18,588 nt of DNA from an uncultured Lachnospiraceae bacterium (GTDB lineage Bacteria > Bacillota > Clostridia > Lachnospirales > Lachnospiraceae), in NCBI GenBank assembly GCA_900555195.1, contig USKC01000023.1:1-18588 (forward strand), given 5' to 3'. A model generated the notes under the pieces. The model saw nothing but the letters and a program-made list of their open reading frames with translations. It did no database searches and had not been told where the DNA came from. Positions 1 to 7,143 of this stretch are shown here, piece by piece. The stretch's first letter is position 1, and the number at the start of each line of letters is the position of its first letter. The translations under genes were made by a program, and so were the position numbers.

Positions 1-1
1 C

Positions 2-474
2 ATACACGGCATCCCAAAGCCCTCCTACCACGCTTACTCCATGCTGCATCAGCTGGGGAATACGCTTCTGGAAAAGGGAGAAGATTACATTATCACAAAG
101 GATGATGCCGGGCGTCTGCGGGGCCTGTTCTACCATTATCCGGAAGAGATCCCCTCGGCCCTGCCCATGTCTGCCTACCCAGACCATGACAGCGCCGAAA
201 AGATTCAGAATACCGGAACGGCAATGCCGCCTGGCTGTGGAAGGAAATGGGCTGCCCGGCAAACCTGTCCGCTGAACAGTGCCGCCTTCTCAAGGCCCAC
301 GCCTCTGCCCTGAAAACAGAGACCGCAAAGGCAGATCATTCCGGATGCCTGGATCTTGTTCTTACCTTAACTCCATGGTCCGTGACGGCAGTCAATGCAG
401 AATACATCATGCGCCGGCCGCTCACCATTCCTGCAGCGCCTGTATCGCCTGCTCCACCTGTTCCATGGTATTGA
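2..474 (+). pseudogene. 3' remnant of a GH39 beta-xylosidase gene, frameshifted and without its own stop
   Basis: The sequence is open from the window edge in frame 2 and reads as the C-terminal part of a GH39 beta-xylosidase: GIPKPSYHAYSMLHQLG, then KGEDYIITKDDAGRLRGLFYHY. The same GIPKP landmark occurs in the other GH39 in this window (near 2470), but the flanking residues differ, so this is a paralogue, not a copy. Near 205-215 the homology jumps to frame 1, where RNGNAAWLWKEMGCPANLS and a final strand LDLVLTLTPWSVTAV (to about 393) match the family's C-terminus. Judged against typical GH39 proteins, about 25 residues between QNTG and RNGN are missing, so the lesion looks like a short internal deletion that also shifts frame. 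Frame 1 has no stop after the family end and runs into antisense of the convergent desulfurase gene, stopping at 474. The 5' part lies outside the window, so the original gene cannot be judged. The GH39 assignment is fairly sure; that it is non-functional is likely. Confidence 0.72.
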
Positions 475-1588
475 ACCGGCTGAAGCTGAAGCGTACCGCC
501 CCCTGATTCCTGGTTCCCAGAGCCTCATGCATCAGAGGGGCGCAGTGACCGCCGGCACGGGTGTATATCCCATGCTCCCAGGCCAGCGAGTCGCTGACTT
601 CGGCGGAATCTGCGTCTCCCAGATTCAAAGTGACAATGGGTGCTCGCAGACTGCTTTCATAATCACCGTAAAGGCGGATTCCAGGTATCTTCTTTACGCC
701 CTCATAAAAGGCCTCTGCCAGAACCCGCTCCTTCGCATATGCCCCTTTCGTGCCTCCATTCTCCTCCAGCCAGAGAAGCGCTGCCCGAAGTCCGGCGATC
801 CCGTGTCCGTTCAAGGTTCCCGCCTCCAGCGCCTCCGGCATGGAGGCGGGGTGGGTTTTTGAGTAAGTCTTAATGCCGCTTCCTCCGGTAAGAAGAGGCC
901 GGATGGAAAGACCCTTTTTCACACAAATTCCTCCCGTCCCTTGGGGACCCATAAGCCCCTTATGGCCGGTAAAGCACAGCACATCGATGAAATCCTCCTT
1001 CATGGAGATGGGAAGGATACCGCCGCTCTGGGACGCATCCACCACAAACAGTGCTCCCGCCTGGCGGCACCACCTGCCAATGGTACGGATATCCTGCACA
1101 TTTCCCGTAAGATTCGAAGCATGGGTTACCACCACGCCCTTCACCCCCGGCCGGACAGCCCGGTGAAGCGCTTCCATATCCAGAATTCCCCGGCACTTCT
1201 CTTCTGCAGCGCTGCTCTCCTGTCCCAGGCAACCGATCCGCTCCACCACTGTCCCTGCCTGCTCCAGTTCATAGAGCGGCCGAAGGACGCTGTTATGTTC
1301 AAGGACAGTAGTCACCACACGGTCTCCCGGCCCAAAAAGACCCTTAATCGCTATATTCAGGCTTGCTGTGGCATTCGCCGTAAAAGCCGTCTGCTCCGGG
1401 CCATAGCCATCAAAAAGCCGGTCCGCCAGCTGTCTGGCCTCAAAAATCACCCGGGCGCTTTCCATGGATGCCTGGTGGACACCGCGCCCGCAGTTTCCCA
1501 TGGTCCGGATAGCTCCGGCCACTGCTTCCGCCACCTGGGGCGGACGATAAAAGCTTGTGGCACTGCTGTCCAGATAAATCATGTCCAT
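422..1588 (-). CDS. Cysteine desulfurase-like class V aminotransferase (YqeB/SelD-associated type)
   Basis: This 388-residue PLP-dependent enzyme has the class V aminotransferase (NifS/SufS-like) fold. Visible features are LDSSATS at the N-terminus, EHNS (His98), VVDASQ (Asp184, Gln187), the PLP-binding Lys210 in CFTGHKGLMGPQGTGG, and a SufS-like mobile-loop cysteine, Cys349, in TRAGGHCAPLMHEALGT. The end, VRFSFSRFNT, is typical of the cysteine desulfurase-like subfamily found beside selD, yqeB and molybdenum hydroxylase genes in Firmicutes; there it is thought to help supply sulfur or selenium to the hydroxylase cofactor (family knowledge). The start is placed at 1588, where GGAGG (1599-1603) lies 10 bases upstream; an in-frame ATG at 1642 lies inside the upstream gene and has no such site. 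It overlaps the upstream yqeB-derived reading frame by 10 bp, suggesting translational coupling. It looks intact. No terminator is visible downstream, where it meets the broken GH39 gene tail to tail. Confidence 0.88.
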   Translation of the reverse strand: MDMIYLDSSATSFYRPPQVAEAVAGAIRTMGNCGRGVHQASMESARVIFEARQLADRLFDGYGPEQTAFTANATASLNIAIKGLFGPGDRVVTTVLEHNSVLRPLYELEQAGTVVERIGCLGQESSAAEEKCRGILDMEALHRAVRPGVKGVVVTHASNLTGNVQDIRTIGRWCRQAGALFVVDASQSGGILPISMKEDFIDVLCFTGHKGLMGPQGTGGICVKKGLSIRPLLTGGSGIKTYSKTHPASMPEALEAGTLNGHGIAGLRAALLWLEENGGTKGAYAKERVLAEAFYEGVKKIPGIRLYGDYESSLRAPIVTLNLGDADSAEVSDSLAWEHGIYTRAGGHCAPLMHEALGTRNQGAVRFSFSRFNTMEQVEQAIQALQEW

Positions 1589-3516
1589 TCCTGTTTCGCC
1601 TCCAGATAAAGAAGTCCCTCCAGCACCGAGCCGGCAATGCACCTGGCTTTGTCTGATATGGTAAAGCAGTTTTCAAACTCACTTTCCCGGGGATCAATAT
1701 CGGCAATCTTAAGCCCTTTCGTCACCGGATATCCCGGCCGGATCAGCCCTCGCACCAGTCCATCCAGAGTCGCCTCCACCGCCACTTCCCCCTGACCAGT
1801 TACGATAACGGCTATGGTCTGTCCCTTTTTTACCTTATCTCCGATATGAACCTTATCCAGGAGGATCCCTCCCGCCGGGCTGTGGATCACGCGCTCCTTT
1901 CCATATCCGGCAATGACGCCCGGAACGCCGGTATTGGCCTGCGCCTCTCCATTTCCGATAAGACGGCCCAAGTTATGGCCCCGCATGGTTTCCACCACCA
2001 GATCCACGTCCCGCCCTGCATAAAAGCCGGGGCCCAGGGCTATGGTCTTATCTGCCATCTGCCGGTTGGTTCCCAGGTTCTTCTTGGCTAAAATTGCATC
2101 AACCAAAGCCCAGGGGCGGACTTCCTTTAACACCTGGCAGTCCGGATCTACCATCAGAGGCACATCGCCCTCTTTCAGAACCTTCTTCTGCCGCTCGGTC
2201 AGACTGGATGGCTCTCCCATATCGTGCCACAGTTTTAGCGGGTTGCAGGTCTTCTCATCCACTGTTTCCGTCAGCACACATACTTCCTTTGCATCCATGG
2301 GAATCTCGAAGGACAGCTTCAGATCTTCCCCGTTACCTTCCATCGTCCGGTTCCAGGCCACGCCCCGATAGCTTCCGTCTTCCATCTTCACGATCACCGC
2401 CTCTTCCGAACGGTGCACGCACACGCCTCCCATCAGCTCCTTATAGAACTTGAACGTCCAGAAGGTAGGCTTTGGGATCCCGCCGTTTGCCACCAGGCCG
2501 AAGCCTCCGTGGAAAGGAGAAAAGGGAACGCCCCTCTCTTCAAAGATGTCGCCAAATGTCCAGTAAGAATACGATTCATTCACATCTCCCAGCCTGGAAA
2601 GCTGATGGGCAATATAGGCGGCATTCTGGTTCGTATCATGCAGCGGACAGTTTGGAATATAGGAAGTGTTGAACTCCGTGATGTGGATCTCCATCCCTTT
2701 GTATTCCTCAAAGCTGTCGATGATATCCCTGCTACTTTGCAGATTGGCAAAACCGCCTTCCGGCTCGGACAGTTTGGCATAGCCATAATGGCCCTCGTCC
2801 TCCGGCACCTCCGTTGTATAATGATGTCTGGTCACAAAGTCAGGATGGATTCCTTCTTTGCGGCAGAACTCCAGGAAAGAACGGATCCAAAGCTCATCCT
2901 GCACGCCGCAGACCGCCGGCCCTCCCACGCGGAAGCGCGCATCCACTTCCTTTACCGCGGCAAACGTGCGGGCAAACAGACGGAAGTATTCCTGCATATC
3001 CGCGTCCTTCCAAAAGCCCGGAAGGTTAGGCTCGTTCCATACCTCTATGGGCCAGGAAAGCACTTCCTCTTCCCCGTAACGTTCCAGCAAATGGCGCAGA
3101 GTGGCCTGCACCAGAGCGCACCAAGCTTCATAGGTCTTGGGCGGAGTCACATTCCCTTTCCAGTAGAAAACGGTCTGTCTGCCGGATGCTATCTTCTCCG
3201 GCATGAAGCCCAATTCCAGGAAAGGACGGATATTCAGCTTCAGATAACTGTCCATCACCAAATCCAGATAGGTAAAATTATATTCCGCCCGGATCTGTCC
3301 CTCTTCATCCGTATATTCCTGATAAATTGCCATATCATCCGTAAACAGGCCGTGGCCGCGGATATAAGAAAATCCTATCTCCTCCTGCACCAGGGCCAGC
3401 TGCTCCTGGTATTCTTTCTGAAGCGCAAGGCCAATGCGGCCCGTCCCCACACAAAAGTCCACGTTATTATGGAACGGGACAGCTGCGTTTGCATTGATCA
3501 CAATATTTCTCTCCAT
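1579..3516 (-). CDS. GH39 beta-xylosidase fused to the C-terminal part of a YqeB-type maturation protein
   Basis: This 645-residue frame joins two unrelated proteins. Residues 1 to about 448 are a GH39 (clan GH-A) beta-xylosidase with the acid/base Glu162 in VWNEPN, the nucleophile Glu281 in ITEFN, and the GGFGLVANGGIPKP C-terminal landmark; GH39 proteins release xylose from xylo-oligosaccharides. Residues about 449 to 645 match YqeB, a protein of selenium-dependent molybdenum hydroxylase systems: VPLMVDPDC, VDAILAKKNLGT, IALGPGFYAGRDV, ETMRGHNLGRLI, NTGVPG, KERVIHSPAGG, VRGLI, TKGLKIADIDPR and NCFTISDKARCIAGSVLE. YqeB's first 75-80 residues (the nucleotide-binding-like GAGDLATG part) are absent, and the GH39 lacks its last 40-50 residues. 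The ATG at 3516 is used because AGGAG (3522-3526) sits 5 bases before it; the GTG at 3522 is inside that site. The gene follows the esterase by 32 bp. Both catalytic glutamates remain, but the truncated C-terminal sandwich may affect folding. Both halves are recognised confidently; function of the product is unknown. Confidence 0.88.
   Translation of the reverse strand: MERNIVINANAAVPFHNNVDFCVGTGRIGLALQKEYQEQLALVQEEIGFSYIRGHGLFTDDMAIYQEYTDEEGQIRAEYNFTYLDLVMDSYLKLNIRPFLELGFMPEKIASGRQTVFYWKGNVTPPKTYEAWCALVQATLRHLLERYGEEEVLSWPIEVWNEPNLPGFWKDADMQEYFRLFARTFAAVKEVDARFRVGGPAVCGVQDELWIRSFLEFCRKEGIHPDFVTRHHYTTEVPEDEGHYGYAKLSEPEGGFANLQSSRDIIDSFEEYKGMEIHITEFNTSYIPNCPLHDTNQNAAYIAHQLSRLGDVNESYSYWTFGDIFEERGVPFSPFHGGFGLVANGGIPKPTFWTFKFYKELMGGVCVHRSEEAVIVKMEDGSYRGVAWNRTMEGNGEDLKLSFEIPMDAKEVCVLTETVDEKTCNPLKLWHDMGEPSSLTERQKKVLKEGDVPLMVDPDCQVLKEVRPWALVDAILAKKNLGTNRQMADKTIALGPGFYAGRDVDLVVETMRGHNLGRLIGNGEAQANTGVPGVIAGYGKERVIHSPAGGILLDKVHIGDKVKKGQTIAVIVTGQGEVAVEATLDGLVRGLIRPGYPVTKGLKIADIDPRESEFENCFTISDKARCIAGSVLEGLLYLEAKQEWT
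2164..2181 (-). other. Fusion junction between GH39 and YqeB sequence
   Basis: GH39-like sequence (LWHDMGEPSSLTERQKKVLKEG) stops here and YqeB-like sequence (VPLMVDPDC) begins, without a stop or frame change. The exact breakpoint cannot be fixed because KEG could belong to either parent, which would allow recombination through a short shared stretch (inference). The second GH39 in this window shows what is missing: after the matching LLKAHA segment it has about 25-30 more residues ending in a beta-strand. Confidence 0.7.
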
Positions 3517-3521
3517 ATTCA

Positions 3522-3526
3522 CTCCT
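3522..3526 (-). promoter_or_regulatory. Ribosome binding site that sets the GH39-YqeB start
   Basis: AGGAG is followed by TGAAT and ATG (3516). Its last G is the first base of the upstream in-frame GTG (3522), so that GTG cannot be the start served by this site. Confidence 0.75.
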
Positions 3527-3548
3527 ATCTGCGCATTTTTGCGCTTTC

Positions 3549-5075
3549 TTATTTTCCCATCTCTTCCATCAGAAATGTCATCAGTTCTCCTGCTGGCCGC
3601 GCCTTGAAGGATGGCATCTCATAAAACTGCATCATTCCAGGCTCTTCTTCCGTGAATGGCTTCCAGTTCTCCTGCATGACGCCATCCACATCCGGTCCAT
3701 TCGGATCACCCGTTTTAATGAACTGAGCCCAGTAATTGCACATCTGCCTAGCCAAATCATAATGCTTTCCAGTAAAGGGCCTCCAACATTTTGCCAGGGT
3801 TTCAAAGAAGAACCACAGATCCGATGAGTGAAAAGCGCCAGGCTGATCCCATCCTGGAATCTCAGGGCCAAATTCATAGACAAAAGCAGGGGCATTTTTA
3901 CCGAATTCCTTTCTCTTATGCGCCAGAATCCGGATCGCCAGTTCAATGGAGCAGACGGCCGCATTCTTTTTCATCGCTTCCAGCCGTTCCATTTCTTCCA
4001 TACCTTCCGGAACTCCCATTCCGATCAGCTTCAGATAAGTGTCGGCTTGACTGCCAAAAACTTTTTGGGCCTCCTGTTCCAATTCTCCCATACTCTGCGC
4101 AGATGGTTCCATGAAGAACTCATTATCCGTAAAGCCCAGCATAAGCGGCACATCCAGCTGTGCGCCTTCATAGACTCCATCCCAGAAGTACTGCTTCTGG
4201 AAGGTACCATCCGCCACAATACCCCAATAATGGCCGAAAGCGTCGTTTTTATCCCGAATATATTCCGCAGGAAGCGCTCTGGCCTCTTCCAGGGTGGAGA
4301 CGCCCAGGAAGCGGAAGAATTCTTCTCCCCATTTCTCGGCTTCTTTCAGATCCGTAAGGCGCTTTTCCTGAAACGGGTTGCTGAAAATACCGCTCATCAC
4401 AATCGCCTTTTTAATATGAGGCGCATTGGCCGGGCAGTTCAGCTGCGTCATGACGCTGGCACCCCCGGCAGACTGCCCCCCTATGGTAATATTCTCCGGG
4501 TCCCCGCCGAAAGCGGCAATATTCCTTCTCGTCCACAGCAAGCCATATTGCTGATCCAGGCTGCCGAAGTTGCCCGGCGCCTCCGGATTCTCTGCCGTCA
4601 GCTGAGGATGGTTCAGGAAGCCGAATACATTCAGGCGATAGTTCACCGTTACCACCACGATTCCTCTGCGGGCCAGCCGCTCCCCGTCAAACTCCATCTC
4701 CGCCGTATTCCCGAACTGGAATGCGCCACCGAAAAACCACACGAATACCGGCAGTTTTTCATCCGCCGACTTTGCCGGCGTCCACACATTCAGATACAGG
4801 CAATCTTCCTCCATGGGAATGGTCGGATCCACATTCCATTCCCGCGTATAGATGTTTTCCTGGTTCAGGCCAGGTATGCTCTGCATGGAAATAGGCGCAA
4901 ACGCATAGCAGTCCCTTACGCCTTCCCAATTCTTGGCAGGCTGCGGCGCCTTCCAGCGCAGTCCGCCCACCGGCGGAGCGGCAAAGGGAATCCCCTTAAA
5001 AGAAGTGATTCTCGGATCCGCCGCAGGAAGCCCCCGCACCAGTCCATTTTCCGTTTTTACTGTTTTCAGCATCAT
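3549..5075 (-). CDS. Type B carboxylesterase (para-nitrobenzyl esterase family)
   Basis: This 508-residue alpha/beta hydrolase is full length for the type B carboxylesterase family and has no signal peptide, so it probably acts in the cytoplasm. Visible features are FKGIPFAAPPVGGLRW near 26-41, EDCLYLNVWTP at 90-100, the nucleophile Ser202 in GGQSAGG, the acid Glu319 in GFTDNEF, and the histidine His416 in GAFHSSDLWFFF. The oxyanion-hole segment reads FFGGAF (114-119) instead of the usual HGGGF. By family it hydrolyses carboxylic esters; beside GH43 and GH39 genes, removal of acetyl or hydroxycinnamoyl groups from hemicellulose oligosaccharides is a reasonable inference, but the substrate is not shown by sequence. 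AAGGAGGG (5081-5088) precedes the start; two ATGs stand in tandem (5075 and 5072). It lies 47 bp after the GH43 gene, in the same operon. Confidence 0.9.
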   Translation of the reverse strand: MMLKTVKTENGLVRGLPAADPRITSFKGIPFAAPPVGGLRWKAPQPAKNWEGVRDCYAFAPISMQSIPGLNQENIYTREWNVDPTIPMEEDCLYLNVWTPAKSADEKLPVFVWFFGGAFQFGNTAEMEFDGERLARRGIVVVTVNYRLNVFGFLNHPQLTAENPEAPGNFGSLDQQYGLLWTRRNIAAFGGDPENITIGGQSAGGASVMTQLNCPANAPHIKKAIVMSGIFSNPFQEKRLTDLKEAEKWGEEFFRFLGVSTLEEARALPAEYIRDKNDAFGHYWGIVADGTFQKQYFWDGVYEGAQLDVPLMLGFTDNEFFMEPSAQSMGELEQEAQKVFGSQADTYLKLIGMGVPEGMEEMERLEAMKKNAAVCSIELAIRILAHKRKEFGKNAPAFVYEFGPEIPGWDQPGAFHSSDLWFFFETLAKCWRPFTGKHYDLARQMCNYWAQFIKTGDPNGPDVDGVMQENWKPFTEEEPGMMQFYEMPSFKARPAGELMTFLMEEMGK

Positions 5076-5122
5076 TAATACCCTCCTTTTCCAATACCAT
5101 TCCCAAAGAGCAGGCTCTCCTT

Positions 5123-7006
5123 TTAACGCACGCGCACTTTCATCCGAACCTGCCGAAGCGCCGGATCCAGATCTCGTTCGGCGGACAGGTCAAACCTTGG
5201 CCTTCCCTGCAGATCGAAGTGGATACGACGAATCCCGCTGCAACGCAGGTTGCCATCAATAGCTGTTTCTCCATGGTAAGCAATGCGTAAACTTCCATCC
5301 TTGTCCACAAAGAAGGAATTGTGTCCAGGGCCGTATTCCCCTTCCACCGAATAGAACGAAAGTACCGGCGCGCCCTCTTTCTTCCAGGATGAACCGTCCA
5401 AAAGATCCGACTGGGCAGAAGCCCGAAGCAGCCCTACCACATAGGTATATCCGTTCGCAGCCCCGCCGGAATAGGTAAGATATACCTCATCCCCTACCAT
5501 AAACGCATAGGGCCCCTCATTGTTGATCGTATGTTCCACGTTCTCCCATCCATACAGCGGCCTTGAAAGAAGAACCGGATCACTGGTAAGCTTCCAGGGT
5601 TCCTTCTCATCCGTCCGCGCTATCATCAACATGGAACCAGTATCCAGCGGGCTGTTAATCCCGTTGCGATAAGACCAGATCAAATAAGAACGGCCTCCTG
5701 CTTGCAAATAAGTCATGTCCAGCGTAATCCCCTCCGCTGCCAACGCACTTCCGTCCTTGCGCACCACTCGTACAGGTTCCTCCCAGCCATCCGGATCCGT
5801 AATGCAGCCGCCCTCTTTCAGGCGCATCATATGGCACTGCGGTCCCCAGACTTTCCCGCTGATTGCAAAAAGGATATATAATCTTCCGCCGATTTCGTGA
5901 AATTCCGGCGCCCAGAATGTCTGAACAAACCCCTTTTCCTCATTTTTATCCAGGATCAGATGCAGCTTCACATCCGGGGAAAACAATCCTTCCAGGCTGT
6001 CCGCTTCCCGCACATACAGTCCCACGTCATCCGTATTATCATTCGTGGAAAGGAAATAATACATTCCATCCCGCCTCATAATCACCGGATCCGCAAACCC
6101 TTCCGCCAGAGGGAAAGGAAGGTTCTCCTGAGCGATCTTTCCTTTGATCTCATATTCTCCGGGCTGTGAGAAATCCATTTCTTTGGTTTCCCATTCCACC
6201 TCTTTAAGGGCGGTAGAACCGTCCGAATAAACTGCGCACGCCTTCACTGCTTCTACGTCCTGGATACTAGAAACCTCTACTTTCTCCGGAAGGCGCACGC
6301 CCACATGACGAAGCTTTCCCCAGCGCAATGCCAGCCGATCGCACAGGCTTCTGGTAATAGGAAGCTGATTTCCAGGCAGGGCATCTTCTTCCATCTGTTC
6401 TTTCCACGGCAGGCAGCACGCTTCTCCCTGAAGTCCTTCACTCATAAAACATGGCTTCCATACTCCCTGCTCTTCTTCCCAAACTGCTTTGGCCGCTTCG
6501 GACATCGCAGCCGCATCCGATGGATTTTGGGTCTCGTTCTTCCAGCAACCTCCTTCCGTATCCTTCCATAGGAAAGAATACGTTCCTGTCTCTTCCTCCC
6601 AGCGGCAGATTACTACTTCCGCATCCCGATCCATCTTCAGGTCAATCAGCATCTCTTTCCCAAAATCTTCCAAATCTTTAGTCAGCCACAGAAGTACCTT
6701 TCCTCTGCTGGACTCATCCGCTTCGCCATTCTCCAAAACGCGTACAGCCGTGATCCCAAACTGACCCTTCCCAGCCCGGAAAATTCTAGGGTTCTTCACT
6801 CCTTTTGGCTCTATGGTATTGTCGCTTCTCACCTCTCCTGTAGCGAATAACATGCCATAGCCGGAATAAAGCGGCTCATAAACCTTTCCATCCCTGCTGA
6901 TTGCAAAATGTATGCTCCTTGCCAGTCCATCCGGATAGCTGCCATTCCTGGGACAGCGCGCATATACAGCCAAATATGCCTCTGGAATCTGATATGCCTC
7001 TTTCAC
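5123..7006 (-). CDS. Multidomain GH43 glycosidase (beta-xylosidase/alpha-L-arabinofuranosidase type)
   Basis: This protein has 627 residues from the GTG start chosen here. Three parts are visible. Residues about 10-125 (IHFAISRDGKVYEPL, KNPRIFRA) resemble a degenerate GH43-like propeller segment. Residues about 240-292 (AVYSDGSTALKEVEWE ... PGEYEIKGKI) look like a bacterial Ig-like domain. Residues about 302-610 are a GH43 catalytic five-bladed propeller: base Asp306 in GFADPVIMRRDGMYYF, WAPEF at 365-369, pKa-modulating Asp430 in TLDMT, acid Glu497 in NNEGPYAF, and GPGHNSF near 560. GH43 enzymes cleave xylosyl or arabinofuranosyl units from xylan-type chains by inversion. No signal peptide is seen, so a cytoplasmic role on imported oligosaccharides is likely. 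GGAGGT (7011-7016) four bases before GTG decides the start; in-frame ATG 7018 and TTG 7054 lack a well-placed site. It is first in the operon behind the promoter at 7096-7124. The exact specificity is unknown. Confidence 0.87.
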   Translation of the reverse strand: MKEAYQIPEAYLAVYARCPRNGSYPDGLARSIHFAISRDGKVYEPLYSGYGMLFATGEVRSDNTIEPKGVKNPRIFRAGKGQFGITAVRVLENGEADESSRGKVLLWLTKDLEDFGKEMLIDLKMDRDAEVVICRWEEETGTYSFLWKDTEGGCWKNETQNPSDAAAMSEAAKAVWEEEQGVWKPCFMSEGLQGEACCLPWKEQMEEDALPGNQLPITRSLCDRLALRWGKLRHVGVRLPEKVEVSSIQDVEAVKACAVYSDGSTALKEVEWETKEMDFSQPGEYEIKGKIAQENLPFPLAEGFADPVIMRRDGMYYFLSTNDNTDDVGLYVREADSLEGLFSPDVKLHLILDKNEEKGFVQTFWAPEFHEIGGRLYILFAISGKVWGPQCHMMRLKEGGCITDPDGWEEPVRVVRKDGSALAAEGITLDMTYLQAGGRSYLIWSYRNGINSPLDTGSMLMIARTDEKEPWKLTSDPVLLSRPLYGWENVEHTINNEGPYAFMVGDEVYLTYSGGAANGYTYVVGLLRASAQSDLLDGSSWKKEGAPVLSFYSVEGEYGPGHNSFFVDKDGSLRIAYHGETAIDGNLRCSGIRRIHFDLQGRPRFDLSAERDLDPALRQVRMKVRVR

Positions 7007-7010
7007 TTTT

Positions 7011-7016
7011 ACCTCC
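7011..7016 (-). promoter_or_regulatory. Ribosome binding site setting a GTG start for the GH43 gene
   Basis: GGAGGT is followed by AAAA and GTG (7004-7006). The site overlaps the in-frame ATG at 7016-7018. Family similarity begins just after this GTG (AYLAVYARCP), agreeing with the shorter start. Confidence 0.7.
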
Positions 7017-7066
7017 ATGCGAATTGAAAATAAAACCTGACTGAATATTTTCAATTCCTTTCTTTT

Positions 7067-7080
7067 GTTGAACGTTAAAC
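7067..7080 (-). promoter_or_regulatory. Candidate LacI-family operator of the GH43 operon
   Basis: GTTTAACGTTCAAC is a near-palindrome centred on AACGTT (12 of 14 positions symmetric). It lies about 10-23 bp downstream of the expected transcription start. A second short inverted repeat, AAACC-4-GGTTT (7077-7090), partly overlaps it. A central CG in an even palindrome is typical of LacI/PurR-family operators, and this position would suit repression. No LacI-type gene is in the window, so the regulator is unknown. Confidence 0.45.
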
Positions 7081-7095
7081 CTTCCGGTTTCTTCC

Positions 7096-7124
7096 ATTAT
7101 AAAATTTTGCCTTCAGGCTGTCAA
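7096..7124 (-). promoter_or_regulatory. Consensus sigma-A promoter of the GH43-esterase-GH39/YqeB-desulfurase operon
   Basis: On the minus strand TTGACA (7119-7124) and TATAAT (7096-7101) are separated by exactly 17 bp, a perfect match to the vegetative consensus. It points at the GH43 gene and begins 10 bp past the GH2 stop codon. Transcription should start near 7089. Confidence 0.88.
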
Positions 7125-7125
7125 T

Positions 7126-7143
7126 CTGGGTAATTATACCCAG
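7126..7143. other. Stem-loop over the GH2 stop codon
   Basis: CTGGGTA and TACCCAG form a perfect 7-bp stem with a 4-base loop that contains the first base of the GH2 stop codon region (7134-7136). There is no T-run after it on the minus strand, so it is not a convincing terminator. It sits 1 bp upstream of the -35 of the GH43 promoter and could limit read-through or protect the GH2 mRNA end. Confidence 0.45.

Noticed and set aside
1589..1642. Earlier in-frame ATG of the desulfurase gene at 1642
   Set aside because: It would lie inside the upstream gene, adds residues outside the family alignment, and lacks a ribosome binding site, unlike the ATG at 1588.
3531..3544. GCGCA/TGCGC hairpin between the esterase and GH39 genes as a terminator
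   Set aside because: The stem is only 5 bp and no T-run follows on the minus strand; the genes are 32 bp apart and probably co-transcribed.
7007..7054. Upstream TTG (7054) or ATG (7018) as the GH43 start
   Set aside because: The GGAA next to the TTG is too close to it, the ATG has no site, and GGAGGT is ideally placed for the GTG at 7006.
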